A DNA stretch of 61,035 nt from NCBI GenBank assembly GCA_017437005.1, contig JAFSBZ010000047.1:1-61035 (forward strand), read 5' to 3'. Position 1 is the stretch's first letter; each line of letters opens with the position of its first letter. This document shows, in pieces, positions 45,154 to 54,650 of the stretch. Below the pieces are notes generated by a model. The model was not told where the DNA came from, ran no database searches, and worked only from the letters and a program-made list of their open reading frames with translations. A program made the position numbers and the translations under genes. The DNA is from Clostridia bacterium. Lineage in GTDB: Bacteria > Bacillota > Clostridia > Oscillospirales > Acutalibacteraceae.

Positions 45154-45972
45154 GTGCTTTGCAGATGGCCGGTACCATATATAGAAAAAGGTAAAAATAT
45201 ATCCCTTAGCAGATATAAAACTATGTACGGAATAAATGTTCATACCCATTTGTATTTTGAGATTGAATATGTTTTAAGCGGGAACTGCTTTCAGAATTTT
45301 CAAAACACCTCTTACGAGTTCGCGCGAGGCGATATAGCACTATTTAAACCCGATTCAAGACACAAATATCAAACCTCTGGTGAGCTTGAGGTGTTAAGAT
45401 TAAAAATTAATCCTGAATTTCTTCCTCAAATATATAAATTACACGAACATGAATTTAGCACAGCAAACATTATTCATCTTCCGCCTAATGAGGTAAAAAG
45501 TGTAGAAAATATTTTGCTAACCATAGAAAAAGAGTTTAATGATAAAAATAAATTCTATTCTGAGGCAATATCGGGATATTTAGAGGTTTTATTTACATTA
45601 TTGATTCGTTTTCACACTACAAGTAAAAATGGAGAAGTTAAGGCATCGAATGTAGATTTCAAATCAATTATAGCTTATATTGAAAAAAATCTAAAAACAG
45701 TAACACCAAGTGCAGTTGCTTCATATTCGGGCTACAATTTTCCATATTTTTCAAAGCTGTTTAAAAAGCATACAGGTCGTAATTTGAGTGAATATATTAA
45801 TTTATTAAAGCTTGATGTAGCCTCTAAAATGTTAAGCGAAAGCAACAAGCGAATAGAAGCCATCGGTTATGAGGTTGGTTTTAATAACAAAAGTTATTTT
45901 TATCGCGTGTTCAAAAGATACTATGGTGTTACACCCGAAGAATATCGTAGATCGAGCAGAAAAAGAAATTAG
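45154..45972 (+). CDS. AraC family transcriptional regulator
   Basis: This 272-residue protein has an N-terminal cupin-like ligand domain (HTHLYFEIEYVLSGNCFQNF; FARGDIALFKPDSRHKYQTS) and a C-terminal two-helix-turn-helix AraC domain at ~170-268 (ASYSGYNFPYFSKLFKKHTG; IGYEVGFNNKSYFYRVFKRY; GVTPEEYRRS). It starts at GTG with TTAGGAGTG upstream. It lies inside the operon it most likely controls, sensing an imported sugar. The direct-repeat box at the two locus promoters is an obvious candidate site for it, which is inference. Confidence 0.92.
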   Translation: MLCRWPVPYIEKGKNISLSRYKTMYGINVHTHLYFEIEYVLSGNCFQNFQNTSYEFARGDIALFKPDSRHKYQTSGELEVLRLKINPEFLPQIYKLHEHEFSTANIIHLPPNEVKSVENILLTIEKEFNDKNKFYSEAISGYLEVLFTLLIRFHTTSKNGEVKASNVDFKSIIAYIEKNLKTVTPSAVASYSGYNFPYFSKLFKKHTGRNLSEYINLLKLDVASKMLSESNKRIEAIGYEVGFNNKSYFYRVFKRYYGVTPEEYRRSSRKRN

Positions 45973-46019
45973 TTAGTATTATGTATTATGTATCAGATTG
46001 TTTTGATCAAGGAGAAGGT

Positions 46020-47963
46020 ATGAACGATTTTAAAATTATATTAGATAACAGTGCAAATGTTGCTGCAAGCATAATTAAAAATGTTCCTGAAAAGAACGAT
46101 GTAAAGCTTTATGAGTTATTAAAGTATAAGGTGGATAAAAACACTTTTTATGATAATTGCTCCGGAGTAACGGTTCGTAGTAACACAGTTTGTAATATTA
46201 CAAAAAAACCGATAAGGCTTTCACATTTTAGTTCACTTTTTGTTGAAAATATTGCTCCTGATTTTCATAACAAGGATATACTTATACATATTTGTAATTT
46301 TGCTTGGCAAGGCGAGGCACAATGGGTGAGTATAACACCTTATGAGATGGGCTTATATCCTGTTTCAAAGCACTTTTTCTCTCATACCGACAAAACTATT
46401 TCAAACATCGGTAGTTGGTCTACTCACAAGTACTATCCTATTGTTCTTATAGAGGATAAAACCGGTAAAAAGGTTTGGTATTTTGAACTTGAATCAGCAA
46501 ACAATTGGTCATTTGAATTTGGAACCTTTACTGATGAAAAAACTGATATTACTTATCTAACCCTTGATTGTTCTGCTTGTAGTGAGAATAACAACGGATT
46601 TTACAAGGTATTAAAGCCGAACGAAAAATACCGTACACCCTCTGTTTTATACGGAATATCGGACAGTTTTGATAATGCAATTATTTCGCTCTTAAAGTAT
46701 AAGCGCAACCACGGGCTAAAACTTAACAAACTACCTGTATGTTTTAATGATTATATGAATTGCCTTTGGGCAATGCCAAGTCGCGACAAACTTTTACCGC
46801 TTATAGATACGGCTGCAAAAATAGGGGTTGAAACCTTTTGTATTGATGATGGCTGGTTTATAAGAGATGAAAACGGTACTGATTTTGGTGACTGGATTGA
46901 GAATGATGCGATTTTCGGTGACCAAGGATTTAAGGGTATTGTGGAATATATTAAAGCTAAGGGTATGACGCCTGGTATATGGCTTGAGCTTGAAACCGCA
47001 TTTTGCTTTGCTTCTATCTCAAAAATTGCTCCTAATGCCATACTTACTCGTTGTGGTATTCCGATAGGTGATGAAAGACAATTTCTTAATTTTGGTTGTA
47101 AAGAGGTAACCGATTATTTATATAGCAGGGTAAAACATTTATACGACCTTGGAATTCGTTATATAAAAAATGATTATAACCATAGTACAGGTATTGGTTG
47201 TGACGACGGCGACCTGTCATTTGCTGCAGCATTAATTGAAAATAATGAAAAGTTCTATCAGTTTATTGACAAAATAATTGCTGATATGCCAGACCTTACG
47301 ATAGAAAATTGCGGAAGTGGTGCTATGCGATGTGATAACAGCACTCTCAAGCATTTCCATTTGCAAAGTGTCAGCGATCAAGAAATATTTACAAACAATC
47401 CCTCTATAATCAGGGGTATGCAGTGCTGTATGCCACCTGAAAAAATGGGAATATGGAGTTTTCCATTCCCACTTTTATACGAACACCGTCTTGATACAAA
47501 GTCAGCATTTACTGAAGAATATATGCAACAAATGTCAGACGGCAACCAAACGATCTATAATATGGCTTGCGCATTTTTTGGAATTATGACATTATCCGGT
47601 CATATAGAAAAATGTGATGAGTATAATCTTTCACTTATAAAAAAAGCAATAGAAATATATAAGCAAGATAGCGATTTCATTTTAAATGCTACACCTGTGT
47701 TTATAGGCGAACAACAAAAAATATATACCAAAGGGTATAGTATTTTAGCTTTAAAAAATGAACAAAAAATAAGAATTGGCATATTCCGAAATGGTGGTGT
47801 TAATTCAATAGATTTTGAAATTCCACGTGAATTTTCAAACGGTAAATTTACCGAAATATATCCTTGTAATGAGGACAATAAAACAGCAACGTTAAAAGAC
47901 GGAATAATACACTTTGAACCTCAAAGTGAGATTACGGCTGCAGTGTATGAAATATTATTGTAA
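46020..47963 (+). CDS. Alpha-galactosidase, GH36
   Basis: This 647-residue protein has GH36 motifs: FCIDDGWFIRDENGTDFGDW, GMTPGIWLELETA, YIKNDYNHSTG (nucleophile candidate D385), ENCGSGAMRCD and SVSDQEIF (acid/base candidate D453). It has no signal peptide. The product should release alpha-galactose residues. It is distinct from the Sip1-related enzyme two genes upstream, so the substrate probably contains more than one alpha-galactosyl linkage or chain size. I chose the ATG at 46020 with AAGGAG five bases upstream; an upstream ATG at 45981 lacks a ribosome site. Confidence 0.88.
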   Translation: MNDFKIILDNSANVAASIIKNVPEKNDVKLYELLKYKVDKNTFYDNCSGVTVRSNTVCNITKKPIRLSHFSSLFVENIAPDFHNKDILIHICNFAWQGEAQWVSITPYEMGLYPVSKHFFSHTDKTISNIGSWSTHKYYPIVLIEDKTGKKVWYFELESANNWSFEFGTFTDEKTDITYLTLDCSACSENNNGFYKVLKPNEKYRTPSVLYGISDSFDNAIISLLKYKRNHGLKLNKLPVCFNDYMNCLWAMPSRDKLLPLIDTAAKIGVETFCIDDGWFIRDENGTDFGDWIENDAIFGDQGFKGIVEYIKAKGMTPGIWLELETAFCFASISKIAPNAILTRCGIPIGDERQFLNFGCKEVTDYLYSRVKHLYDLGIRYIKNDYNHSTGIGCDDGDLSFAAALIENNEKFYQFIDKIIADMPDLTIENCGSGAMRCDNSTLKHFHLQSVSDQEIFTNNPSIIRGMQCCMPPEKMGIWSFPFPLLYEHRLDTKSAFTEEYMQQMSDGNQTIYNMACAFFGIMTLSGHIEKCDEYNLSLIKKAIEIYKQDSDFILNATPVFIGEQQKIYTKGYSILALKNEQKIRIGIFRNGGVNSIDFEIPREFSNGKFTEIYPCNEDNKTATLKDGIIHFEPQSEITAAVYEILL

Positions 47964-47992
47964 TGATACTATAAAAGTAAATAGGTGATTTT

Positions 47993-49978
47993 ATGAATCA
48001 AACATTATACAACTACATACTAAATAAAAAGCATCATTCACATCGTCATAGTGTTGATTGGGATTTAGCTACCGAGTATTCGTCTAAAAATTTAAGTCCT
48101 ATAGAGCGTATGTCAGATCGTTTCACAAGACTTTGTGAAGAAGAAAAGGCTGTTATATTAGAAGGTGAACAAATAGTTTTTTTGCGCACAGTATCTAATC
48201 TTCCTGCTATTTTTACCGATGCTGAATGGAAAGAAATAAACAATAAACACTACATTCACGAGCTTGGCTTTATGTCAAACCTTTCTCCAAATTATTATGA
48301 TACTATCGCTACAGGTCTTTTAAGCAAACGAGAAACAGCCGATGAATACGGTAAAAAGGCCATAGATAATATAATTAAACTTTCAGATAAATATTTAGAA
48401 GAAGCTAAAAAACAGGGAAGAGACGACCTCGTCCAAGTGCTTAGTCAGGTGCCACGTTATCCTGCGCGTAATTTTCGTGAGGCATTGCAGTTTTTTAGAA
48501 TTTTGCACTTTGCTCTTTGGCTTGAAGGTAACTATCACAATACTATAGGTCGTTTTGACAAGTATATGTTTCCATACCTTAAAGCCGATATGGAAAAGGG
48601 CGTTTATACACAGGAGACAGCACTTGAGCTATTAGAGGATTTCTTCCTCTCGTTTAATAAAGATAGCGATATCTACGTTGGTGTGCAACAAGGTGATAAC
48701 GGACAAAGTATGATGTTAGGCGGTGTTGATGAAGACGGTAACGACGTTTACAATCTTTTGTCAGAGCTTTGTCTTAAAGCTTCGTGCAATAACAAAATGA
48801 TAGACCCTAAAATTAATTTAAGGGTTTCTAAAAACACACCTGCAGACCGATATACCGAGGCCACAAAGTTAACGCGTGCAGGTCTTGGTTTTCCGCAGTA
48901 TTCAAATGATGACGTTGTAATTCCTGCTCTTGAGGCTATGGGCTACAGTCATAACGATGCAGTGAATTACACCGTTGCGGCTTGTTGGGAATTTATTATT
49001 CCAAACGTTGGTGCCGATGTTGCAAATATTGCGGCGCTTTCATATCCAAAGGCTGTGGATACTGCATTACACAACAGTCTTAATAAAGCCAACACATATG
49101 AAGAATTTTTTGGTTTTGTAAAGACAGAAATTGAGAAAGAATGTAACACAATTTGTGAAAATATAAATAATCTTTGGTTTATACCGTCACCGTTTATGAA
49201 TGTACTTATGGACTGCGATATATACACCGGTGGTAAGTATAACAACTTTGGTATTCACGGTACGGGTATTGCCACAGCGGCAGATAGTCTTGCGGCAATT
49301 AAAAAATACGTTTTTGAAGAAAAGTCTATCAGTAAGGATGAACTTATAGCTGCAGTAGACAATAACTTTGAAAACACGCCCGAACTATTACATAAACTTC
49401 GTTATGAATCACCAAAGCTTGGTAACAACGACGATTTTGTTGATAGCATTGCAACCGAACTTTTAGATACATTTGGTAATGCGCTAAAGGGTAAAACCAA
49501 CTGCCGTGGAGGTATATATCGCGCAGGTACGGGTAGCGCTATGTATTATCTGTGGCACGCTAACGAAATAGGTGCTTCAGCCGACGGCAGACGCGAAAAA
49601 GAACCCTTTGGTACTAACTATTCGGTATCGCTATTTGCTAATGTTAAGGGTCCGGTATCGGTAATAGCATCTATGACAAAGCAGCATTTTGAAAATGCTA
49701 TGAACGGTGGACCGCTAACACTCGAATTTCATCAAAGCATTTTTGCCGATGATGATGGAATCCAAAAGGTAGGTCTTTTGGTTAAAAACTTTATAGACCG
49801 AGGCGGTCATCAGCTACAGCTTAATACCGTAAATCTTGACCGTATGCTCGATGCCCAAAAGCACCCCGAAAATCACAGACAGTTGGTAGTGCGTATTTGG
49901 GGTTGGAGCGCATACTTTGTAGAGCTTGATAAAGAGTATCAAGACCACGTTATTGCAAGACAGGCATACACAGTATGA
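47993..49978 (+). CDS. Glycyl radical enzyme, divergent, unknown substrate
   Basis: This 661-residue protein belongs to the pyruvate-formate-lyase/glycyl-radical superfamily. The radical loop near the C-terminus reads VVRIWGWSAYF, with radical glycine candidate G637, 25 residues before the end. The thiyl cysteine candidate is C331 in AACWEFIIP, with E333 two residues on; this CxE form is the one used by dehydratase/lyase members, not the CC of pyruvate formate-lyase. It is shorter than most members (750-850). The W flanking the glycine on both sides departs from the usual R-[IV]-[CSA]-G-[YF]. Its stop codon overlaps the activase start. It sits between an alpha-galactosidase and a six-hairpin glycosidase, suggesting a sugar-derived substrate. 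Confidence 0.85.
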   Translation: MNQTLYNYILNKKHHSHRHSVDWDLATEYSSKNLSPIERMSDRFTRLCEEEKAVILEGEQIVFLRTVSNLPAIFTDAEWKEINNKHYIHELGFMSNLSPNYYDTIATGLLSKRETADEYGKKAIDNIIKLSDKYLEEAKKQGRDDLVQVLSQVPRYPARNFREALQFFRILHFALWLEGNYHNTIGRFDKYMFPYLKADMEKGVYTQETALELLEDFFLSFNKDSDIYVGVQQGDNGQSMMLGGVDEDGNDVYNLLSELCLKASCNNKMIDPKINLRVSKNTPADRYTEATKLTRAGLGFPQYSNDDVVIPALEAMGYSHNDAVNYTVAACWEFIIPNVGADVANIAALSYPKAVDTALHNSLNKANTYEEFFGFVKTEIEKECNTICENINNLWFIPSPFMNVLMDCDIYTGGKYNNFGIHGTGIATAADSLAAIKKYVFEEKSISKDELIAAVDNNFENTPELLHKLRYESPKLGNNDDFVDSIATELLDTFGNALKGKTNCRGGIYRAGTGSAMYYLWHANEIGASADGRREKEPFGTNYSVSLFANVKGPVSVIASMTKQHFENAMNGGPLTLEFHQSIFADDDGIQKVGLLVKNFIDRGGHQLQLNTVNLDRMLDAQKHPENHRQLVVRIWGWSAYFVELDKEYQDHVIARQAYTV

Positions 49979-50730
49979 CAGGAATAATTTTTGATGTAAA
50001 AGAAATGGCGGTACATGACGGCCCCGGTATTAGAACAACTGTCTTTTTAAAGGGCTGTCCGCTAAGCTGTGCTTGGTGTCATAATCCCGAAGGTTTATCC
50101 TTTGAGCCACAGCTTATGTATAAAGCCGTAAGATGTATTGACTGCAAAAGCTGTCAAAGAGAGTGCAATCATCCCGAATGTCAAGCTTTTGGAAGATGTA
50201 TTCATTCGTGTCCCGAAAACTGCCTTGAAATCGCCGGCAGAGAAATAACGCCACAAGAATTGGCAAACGACCTCAAAAAATCTGCCGATGTTTTAGGTGA
50301 CAGCTTTGGCGGCTTTACTTTTTCGGGCGGCGAGCCGTTAGCACAACCCGAGTTTCTTTTACAACTTATTAAAGAGCTAAATAACTATAATTTGTGTATA
50401 GAAACAAGCGGTTTTGCCGAAAGCGACGTTTTTAAAGAAGTAATAGACAAGCTTGATTTTGTTATTATGGATATTAAATTAGCCGACACCGAAATTCACA
50501 AAAAATATACGGGCGTTGACAATGATTTAATACTTAATAACTTTAAATATTTAAAACAAAGCGGAAAACCGTATGTTATTCGCACGCCGCTAATTCCAAA
50601 TATCACCGATACAAAAGAAAATCTTACAGCAATTAAAAACATAATCGGTGACAGCAATTGGGAGCAGTTGCCTTACAACGCTGCTGCAGGCGCAAAATAC
50701 AAAATGCTTGGCATGAATTATAAACTGTGA
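49975..50730 (+). CDS. Glycyl radical enzyme activase (radical SAM)
   Basis: This 251-residue protein has the radical SAM cysteine motif C28-x3-C32-x2-C35 in KGCPLSCAWCHNPE. A second cysteine-rich segment (CIDCKSCQRECNHPECQAFG and CIHSCPENC) would bind auxiliary iron-sulfur clusters. FTFSGGEPLAQ is the SAM-binding GGE motif. It abstracts hydrogen from G637 of the preceding enzyme using SAM and ferredoxin-type electrons. It overlaps the enzyme gene by four bases (ATGA), giving coupled translation and balanced amounts. Confidence 0.93.
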   Translation: MTGIIFDVKEMAVHDGPGIRTTVFLKGCPLSCAWCHNPEGLSFEPQLMYKAVRCIDCKSCQRECNHPECQAFGRCIHSCPENCLEIAGREITPQELANDLKKSADVLGDSFGGFTFSGGEPLAQPEFLLQLIKELNNYNLCIETSGFAESDVFKEVIDKLDFVIMDIKLADTEIHKKYTGVDNDLILNNFKYLKQSGKPYVIRTPLIPNITDTKENLTAIKNIIGDSNWEQLPYNAAAGAKYKMLGMNYKL

Positions 50731-50760
50731 TCCATAAGGCGAATACAAGGAGATATAAAT

Positions 50761-52350
50761 ATGTCATTTAAATACAAATGGGATATAAATGATTATAATT
50801 TTTACGATTCATATGTAAAATTCACAGCCGATGATAAGGCACTACAGGGTGTTTTTGACGATTGCGAAGCGCTATGTAAACAAAATATAAAAAATTTTGG
50901 CGACTATGATGTTTTGATAGAAGGTGCAAAATACAGTGGCGTTTGGTTAGAAACTCAACCAATGGGTGGCGAAATGTATGCCAAGCGCAGTATAAAAACA
51001 GCACTTTCAAATATACTTATATTCTTGCGATATCAACGTCGCGACGGCAAGATGCCGGGTATGATATCATACCGTGATCCTTGGTCAGGACTTGTTGCGC
51101 ATTATGATTGGATGCAGGGCTGTTTTTTGCCGTATCCTGCGCTTAAGCTATATTATCTTATAGGTGAAGATAAAGATTATTTAAAAATGCTTTATAAAGC
51201 GCTTGAGGATTTTGATACTTATTTATGGAGTTATCGCGATAGCACAGGTGACGGATGTTTAGAAAACTGGTGTATTTGGGATGTTGGCGAGGACAATGCC
51301 ACACCTTATATGCTTAACGGTCTTACTATGCCGGAGCACGGCCCTTGGGGCAAATCAACCCCTCCTGACAATTATATGAATATGCCCTACAAATCCCCAC
51401 AATATATGGGTTATTCGTATTCTTGCAGAATGGTTTTATCTCATATTTCAAAAATTTTAGATAACGGATTGGCTGAAAAATGGGAATCAGATGCAAAAGC
51501 TGTACAGCAAAGGGCAAAAGAATGCTTGTGGGACGAACATCGTCACGCATTTTTCCTTAAGGATAAAAACGGACAGGTAATACCGGCCCTTACACAAGAG
51601 AATATAAAGTGTATGTACTGTGGACTAATGACACAAGAAATGGCTGATGCGTTTGTTAGCGAGCATCTTTTAAACGAGGACGAATTTTGGACTCCATATC
51701 CTTTGCCTGCAATTGCAGCAAATGATCCGTACTTCCATGTTAATAAACAGTATTCTAATTGTGCGGACAAGCTTAAACAGCTTGGCACTGCCGCACACGA
51801 TATAGACGATAATTCTTGGTCTGGTCCACTGCACGGTCTTGTTTGGCAAAGAAGTATTGATGCGCTTATAAATTACGGTTATCATAACGAAACCATAATG
51901 ATTGGTAAAAAACTACTTTCCATACTTAAAGAGCATCGTAAATACGTGCAAAATTACAATCCGTTTACAGGTGTTCCGTCTAAAGGTATGGACGGTTACG
52001 GTCCAACTATGCTTTCAGCACTTGAATATATAAGTATGCTTTGCGGAATTAACGTAAGCTATAAAAAGATTTATTGGACTGCCGCAACCGAAATAGGTGG
52101 CTTCACCTATGTTCAAAATATTTACGGTAGGGAATATAAGCTTATGTCAAACGGTGACAAAATGAGTACATATATTGATGGCGAAAAAGTTTTCACAGCA
52201 TCCACAGGCGCAAGAATACAAACCGATTTAGACGGAAATATTTTATGCGTTTACGGCGTATCGCAAAATGAGATTGATTTTAGCTTGAATTATAATAATA
52301 AATATTTAAAGCAAAAGCTCTGTGCAAATGATTGTATAGACGAATTCTAA
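50761..52350 (+). CDS. Six-hairpin (alpha/alpha)6 glycosidase
   Basis: This 529-residue protein has an (alpha/alpha)6-toroid pattern, with QPMGGEMYAKRSIKTALSNI, DPWSGLVAHYDWMQGC, CLENWCIWDVGEDNATPYML and NSWSGPLHGLVWQRSIDALI. The WSGP segment and helical repeats resemble GH63/GH37/GH78-like enzymes and mannosylglycerate hydrolase relatives, without a firm family. A short beta-rich tail ends it. There is no signal peptide, so it acts on imported oligosaccharides. AAGGAGA precedes its ATG. Confidence 0.75.
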   Translation: MSFKYKWDINDYNFYDSYVKFTADDKALQGVFDDCEALCKQNIKNFGDYDVLIEGAKYSGVWLETQPMGGEMYAKRSIKTALSNILIFLRYQRRDGKMPGMISYRDPWSGLVAHYDWMQGCFLPYPALKLYYLIGEDKDYLKMLYKALEDFDTYLWSYRDSTGDGCLENWCIWDVGEDNATPYMLNGLTMPEHGPWGKSTPPDNYMNMPYKSPQYMGYSYSCRMVLSHISKILDNGLAEKWESDAKAVQQRAKECLWDEHRHAFFLKDKNGQVIPALTQENIKCMYCGLMTQEMADAFVSEHLLNEDEFWTPYPLPAIAANDPYFHVNKQYSNCADKLKQLGTAAHDIDDNSWSGPLHGLVWQRSIDALINYGYHNETIMIGKKLLSILKEHRKYVQNYNPFTGVPSKGMDGYGPTMLSALEYISMLCGINVSYKKIYWTAATEIGGFTYVQNIYGREYKLMSNGDKMSTYIDGEKVFTASTGARIQTDLDGNILCVYGVSQNEIDFSLNYNNKYLKQKLCANDCIDEF

Positions 52351-52368
52351 TAAATTAGAGGTTTTAAT

Positions 52369-54633
52369 ATGTCAAATTTAGGTTTTTTTTATAACGATAA
52401 AAAAGAGTATACAATTACCAATATGCGTCCGCGCAGACCACTTAAAAACTTTCTTTGGAATGAACAGTTTATTATGATACTTGACCATTTTGGTTTTGGT
52501 GAAAGCTTTAGATACATTAACCCCGAAGAACGCAGGTTTGTGGTTAATGATGGTGAGGCAGGTCGATTGATATATATCAAAGACCGCGAGACCGGCGAGT
52601 TTTATGACGCAAACCGTAATTATGCAAATAAATCTTTTGATAAATACGAGTGTAATGTTGGTATTGGATATCAGCAAATAGTAAGTGAGTACAAGGGAAT
52701 AGAAACAAAGTTTACTCTCGCTGCACCAACCGAAGGCTTTGCAGAGCTTTGGAAAATTGAAGTAAAAAACAATTCTGACACAACTCGAAAAATTGACTTA
52801 ATACCATACTGCCGTCCGTCTGTTAATGTTACAAGTCATTTAGCTTATGGACACGCCGATTACGAGAAAAAGCTTGATGGCTTATATTTTAGTCACGATG
52901 CGTATAACATTAGCCATAATTGTGTTGGTGTTTATATGAAGGCATCAATGTCTCCTGCTTCATACGACATTACCGACATTAATTTTAAAGGTATTTATAA
53001 TAGTTGGGCAGAACCTCAAGCACTTTATAATGAGAGCTTGTCAAATAAGGGTTCTTCGTTTGATAGCACCTATTGCGGCGCAATGCAGTTTGCACTTGAT
53101 ATATTATCGGGTGAGCAAAAAACTATATATGTAGTTTTAGGTATGTGTACCGATTTGGATGATGCTGTTAATTTAAGTGATATGTATTTGTCTGACGGAT
53201 TTTTTGAACAGTCTATTGCTGCAGTTAAAAATGATGCTGATGCTATGGACAATCTTTTTGTTCTTGAATCACCCGATGAATATATCAATATAATGACTAA
53301 TATTTGGCTCAAAAGACAAATTTCGTTGGGTAAGACATGGGGACGTGTATATAACAAGGGTTTCCGTGATATTATGCAGGACACAGCAGGTCTTGCAGCA
53401 TTTGACGGTAAAATGGCAAGAGAAAAAATCAAGGTTTGCCTTGCAACACAGCGTCCAAACGGTAATCCAATGCGTTCCTTTGCGCCTATTGACCGTGACC
53501 CTTATTACGATGGTGCTGTTTGGACTCCTGAAACAGTGCTTGCATATATTAATGAAACCGGCGATTTAACGGTTCTTGATGATGATGTTCCGTATTTTGA
53601 GTCTGATGAACACGATAGCGTTTTTGAACATATGTATCGTGGATTAAGATTTTTACTTGATAATCGTGGCGAGCACAATATGGTGTTATGGGGCGGCGGC
53701 GATTGGAATGATTCAATCAATAATGCGGGTAACCAGCTTAAAGGTGAGAGCGCTTGGTTAAGCATTGCAACCGTTAAGGCTATAAAAGAATTTTGCCGCA
53801 TTTGCGAAATAATCGGCGGCAAGGACGAACTTATTAATAAGCTTACCAAAGAAAGAGAAATATTAAAATCTGCCGTTTTAGAACACGCTTTCGAGGGTGA
53901 TCAGTTTACTTATGGTATAAATGACTGGGGTGAAAAGGTAGGCTCACACGAAAGTTATCAGGCAAAAACATATCTAAATTCTCAAACATGGGCTGTTTTG
54001 GCAGAAATGCTTGATAATGACGGTCTTAACAAAATAATGCAAACCGTAGAGGATAAGCTTAAATGCGATTTTGGATATGTTCAGTGCGCTCCTGCCTATA
54101 GTGAAAAGGATTTACACATTGGTCGAATGGCATATTTTATCCCAGGTGGTTATGAAAACGGCTCGGTATACAATCATGGTGTAGCGTTTAAAATTGCAGC
54201 AGATTGTATGCTCGGTAAAGCTGACACAGCTTACGAAAGCCTAAAAATGATTTGTTATGACAACCCCAAAAATCTTAACTCGGGTGTAGAACCATACGTT
54301 GTTACCAATATGTTCTTTGGTCCGCAAGAAAAATATCGTCCGGGATTTTCTTTCTATGCATGGTTTACAGGCGCTGCGGGCTGGGTATATCGTGATATTA
54401 CCGAGTTTATACTTGGTGTAAAAGGTGAGTATACCGGGCTTAAGATTAATCCGTGTATGCCGTCTGCTTGGAATAATATTTTCGTTTCACGCGTATACAG
54501 AGGCGCTACATACAATATTACTTATAAGCGCACAGGCAGTTATAAGCTTACCGTTGACGGAAAAGTAATAAGCGGTAATATAGCACCGATTTTTCCTGAA
54601 GGCAGTAATCATACTGTTGTTTGTGAATTTTAA
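52369..54633 (+). CDS. GH94-type disaccharide phosphorylase
   Basis: This 754-residue protein has an N-terminal beta-sandwich (NMRPRRPLKNFLWNEQFIMI, GVGYQQIVSEYKG-like elements) and an (alpha/alpha)6 barrel. The barrel has GHxD-like WGRVYNKGFRDIMQD, TQRPNGNPMRSFAPIDRDPY and the GGGDWNDSIN motif holding the general-acid aspartate region (D445-D448). FIPGGYENGSVYNHG and the phosphate-binding HESYQAKTYLNSQ-like part also fit GH94. Such enzymes split a disaccharide with phosphate to a sugar 1-phosphate, saving ATP. No signal peptide. The acceptor and donor sugar are unknown. Confidence 0.85.
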   Translation: MSNLGFFYNDKKEYTITNMRPRRPLKNFLWNEQFIMILDHFGFGESFRYINPEERRFVVNDGEAGRLIYIKDRETGEFYDANRNYANKSFDKYECNVGIGYQQIVSEYKGIETKFTLAAPTEGFAELWKIEVKNNSDTTRKIDLIPYCRPSVNVTSHLAYGHADYEKKLDGLYFSHDAYNISHNCVGVYMKASMSPASYDITDINFKGIYNSWAEPQALYNESLSNKGSSFDSTYCGAMQFALDILSGEQKTIYVVLGMCTDLDDAVNLSDMYLSDGFFEQSIAAVKNDADAMDNLFVLESPDEYINIMTNIWLKRQISLGKTWGRVYNKGFRDIMQDTAGLAAFDGKMAREKIKVCLATQRPNGNPMRSFAPIDRDPYYDGAVWTPETVLAYINETGDLTVLDDDVPYFESDEHDSVFEHMYRGLRFLLDNRGEHNMVLWGGGDWNDSINNAGNQLKGESAWLSIATVKAIKEFCRICEIIGGKDELINKLTKEREILKSAVLEHAFEGDQFTYGINDWGEKVGSHESYQAKTYLNSQTWAVLAEMLDNDGLNKIMQTVEDKLKCDFGYVQCAPAYSEKDLHIGRMAYFIPGGYENGSVYNHGVAFKIAADCMLGKADTAYESLKMICYDNPKNLNSGVEPYVVTNMFFGPQEKYRPGFSFYAWFTGAAGWVYRDITEFILGVKGEYTGLKINPCMPSAWNNIFVSRVYRGATYNITYKRTGSYKLTVDGKVISGNIAPIFPEGSNHTVVCEF

Positions 54634-54650
54634 ATATAGAGTTGATTTTT

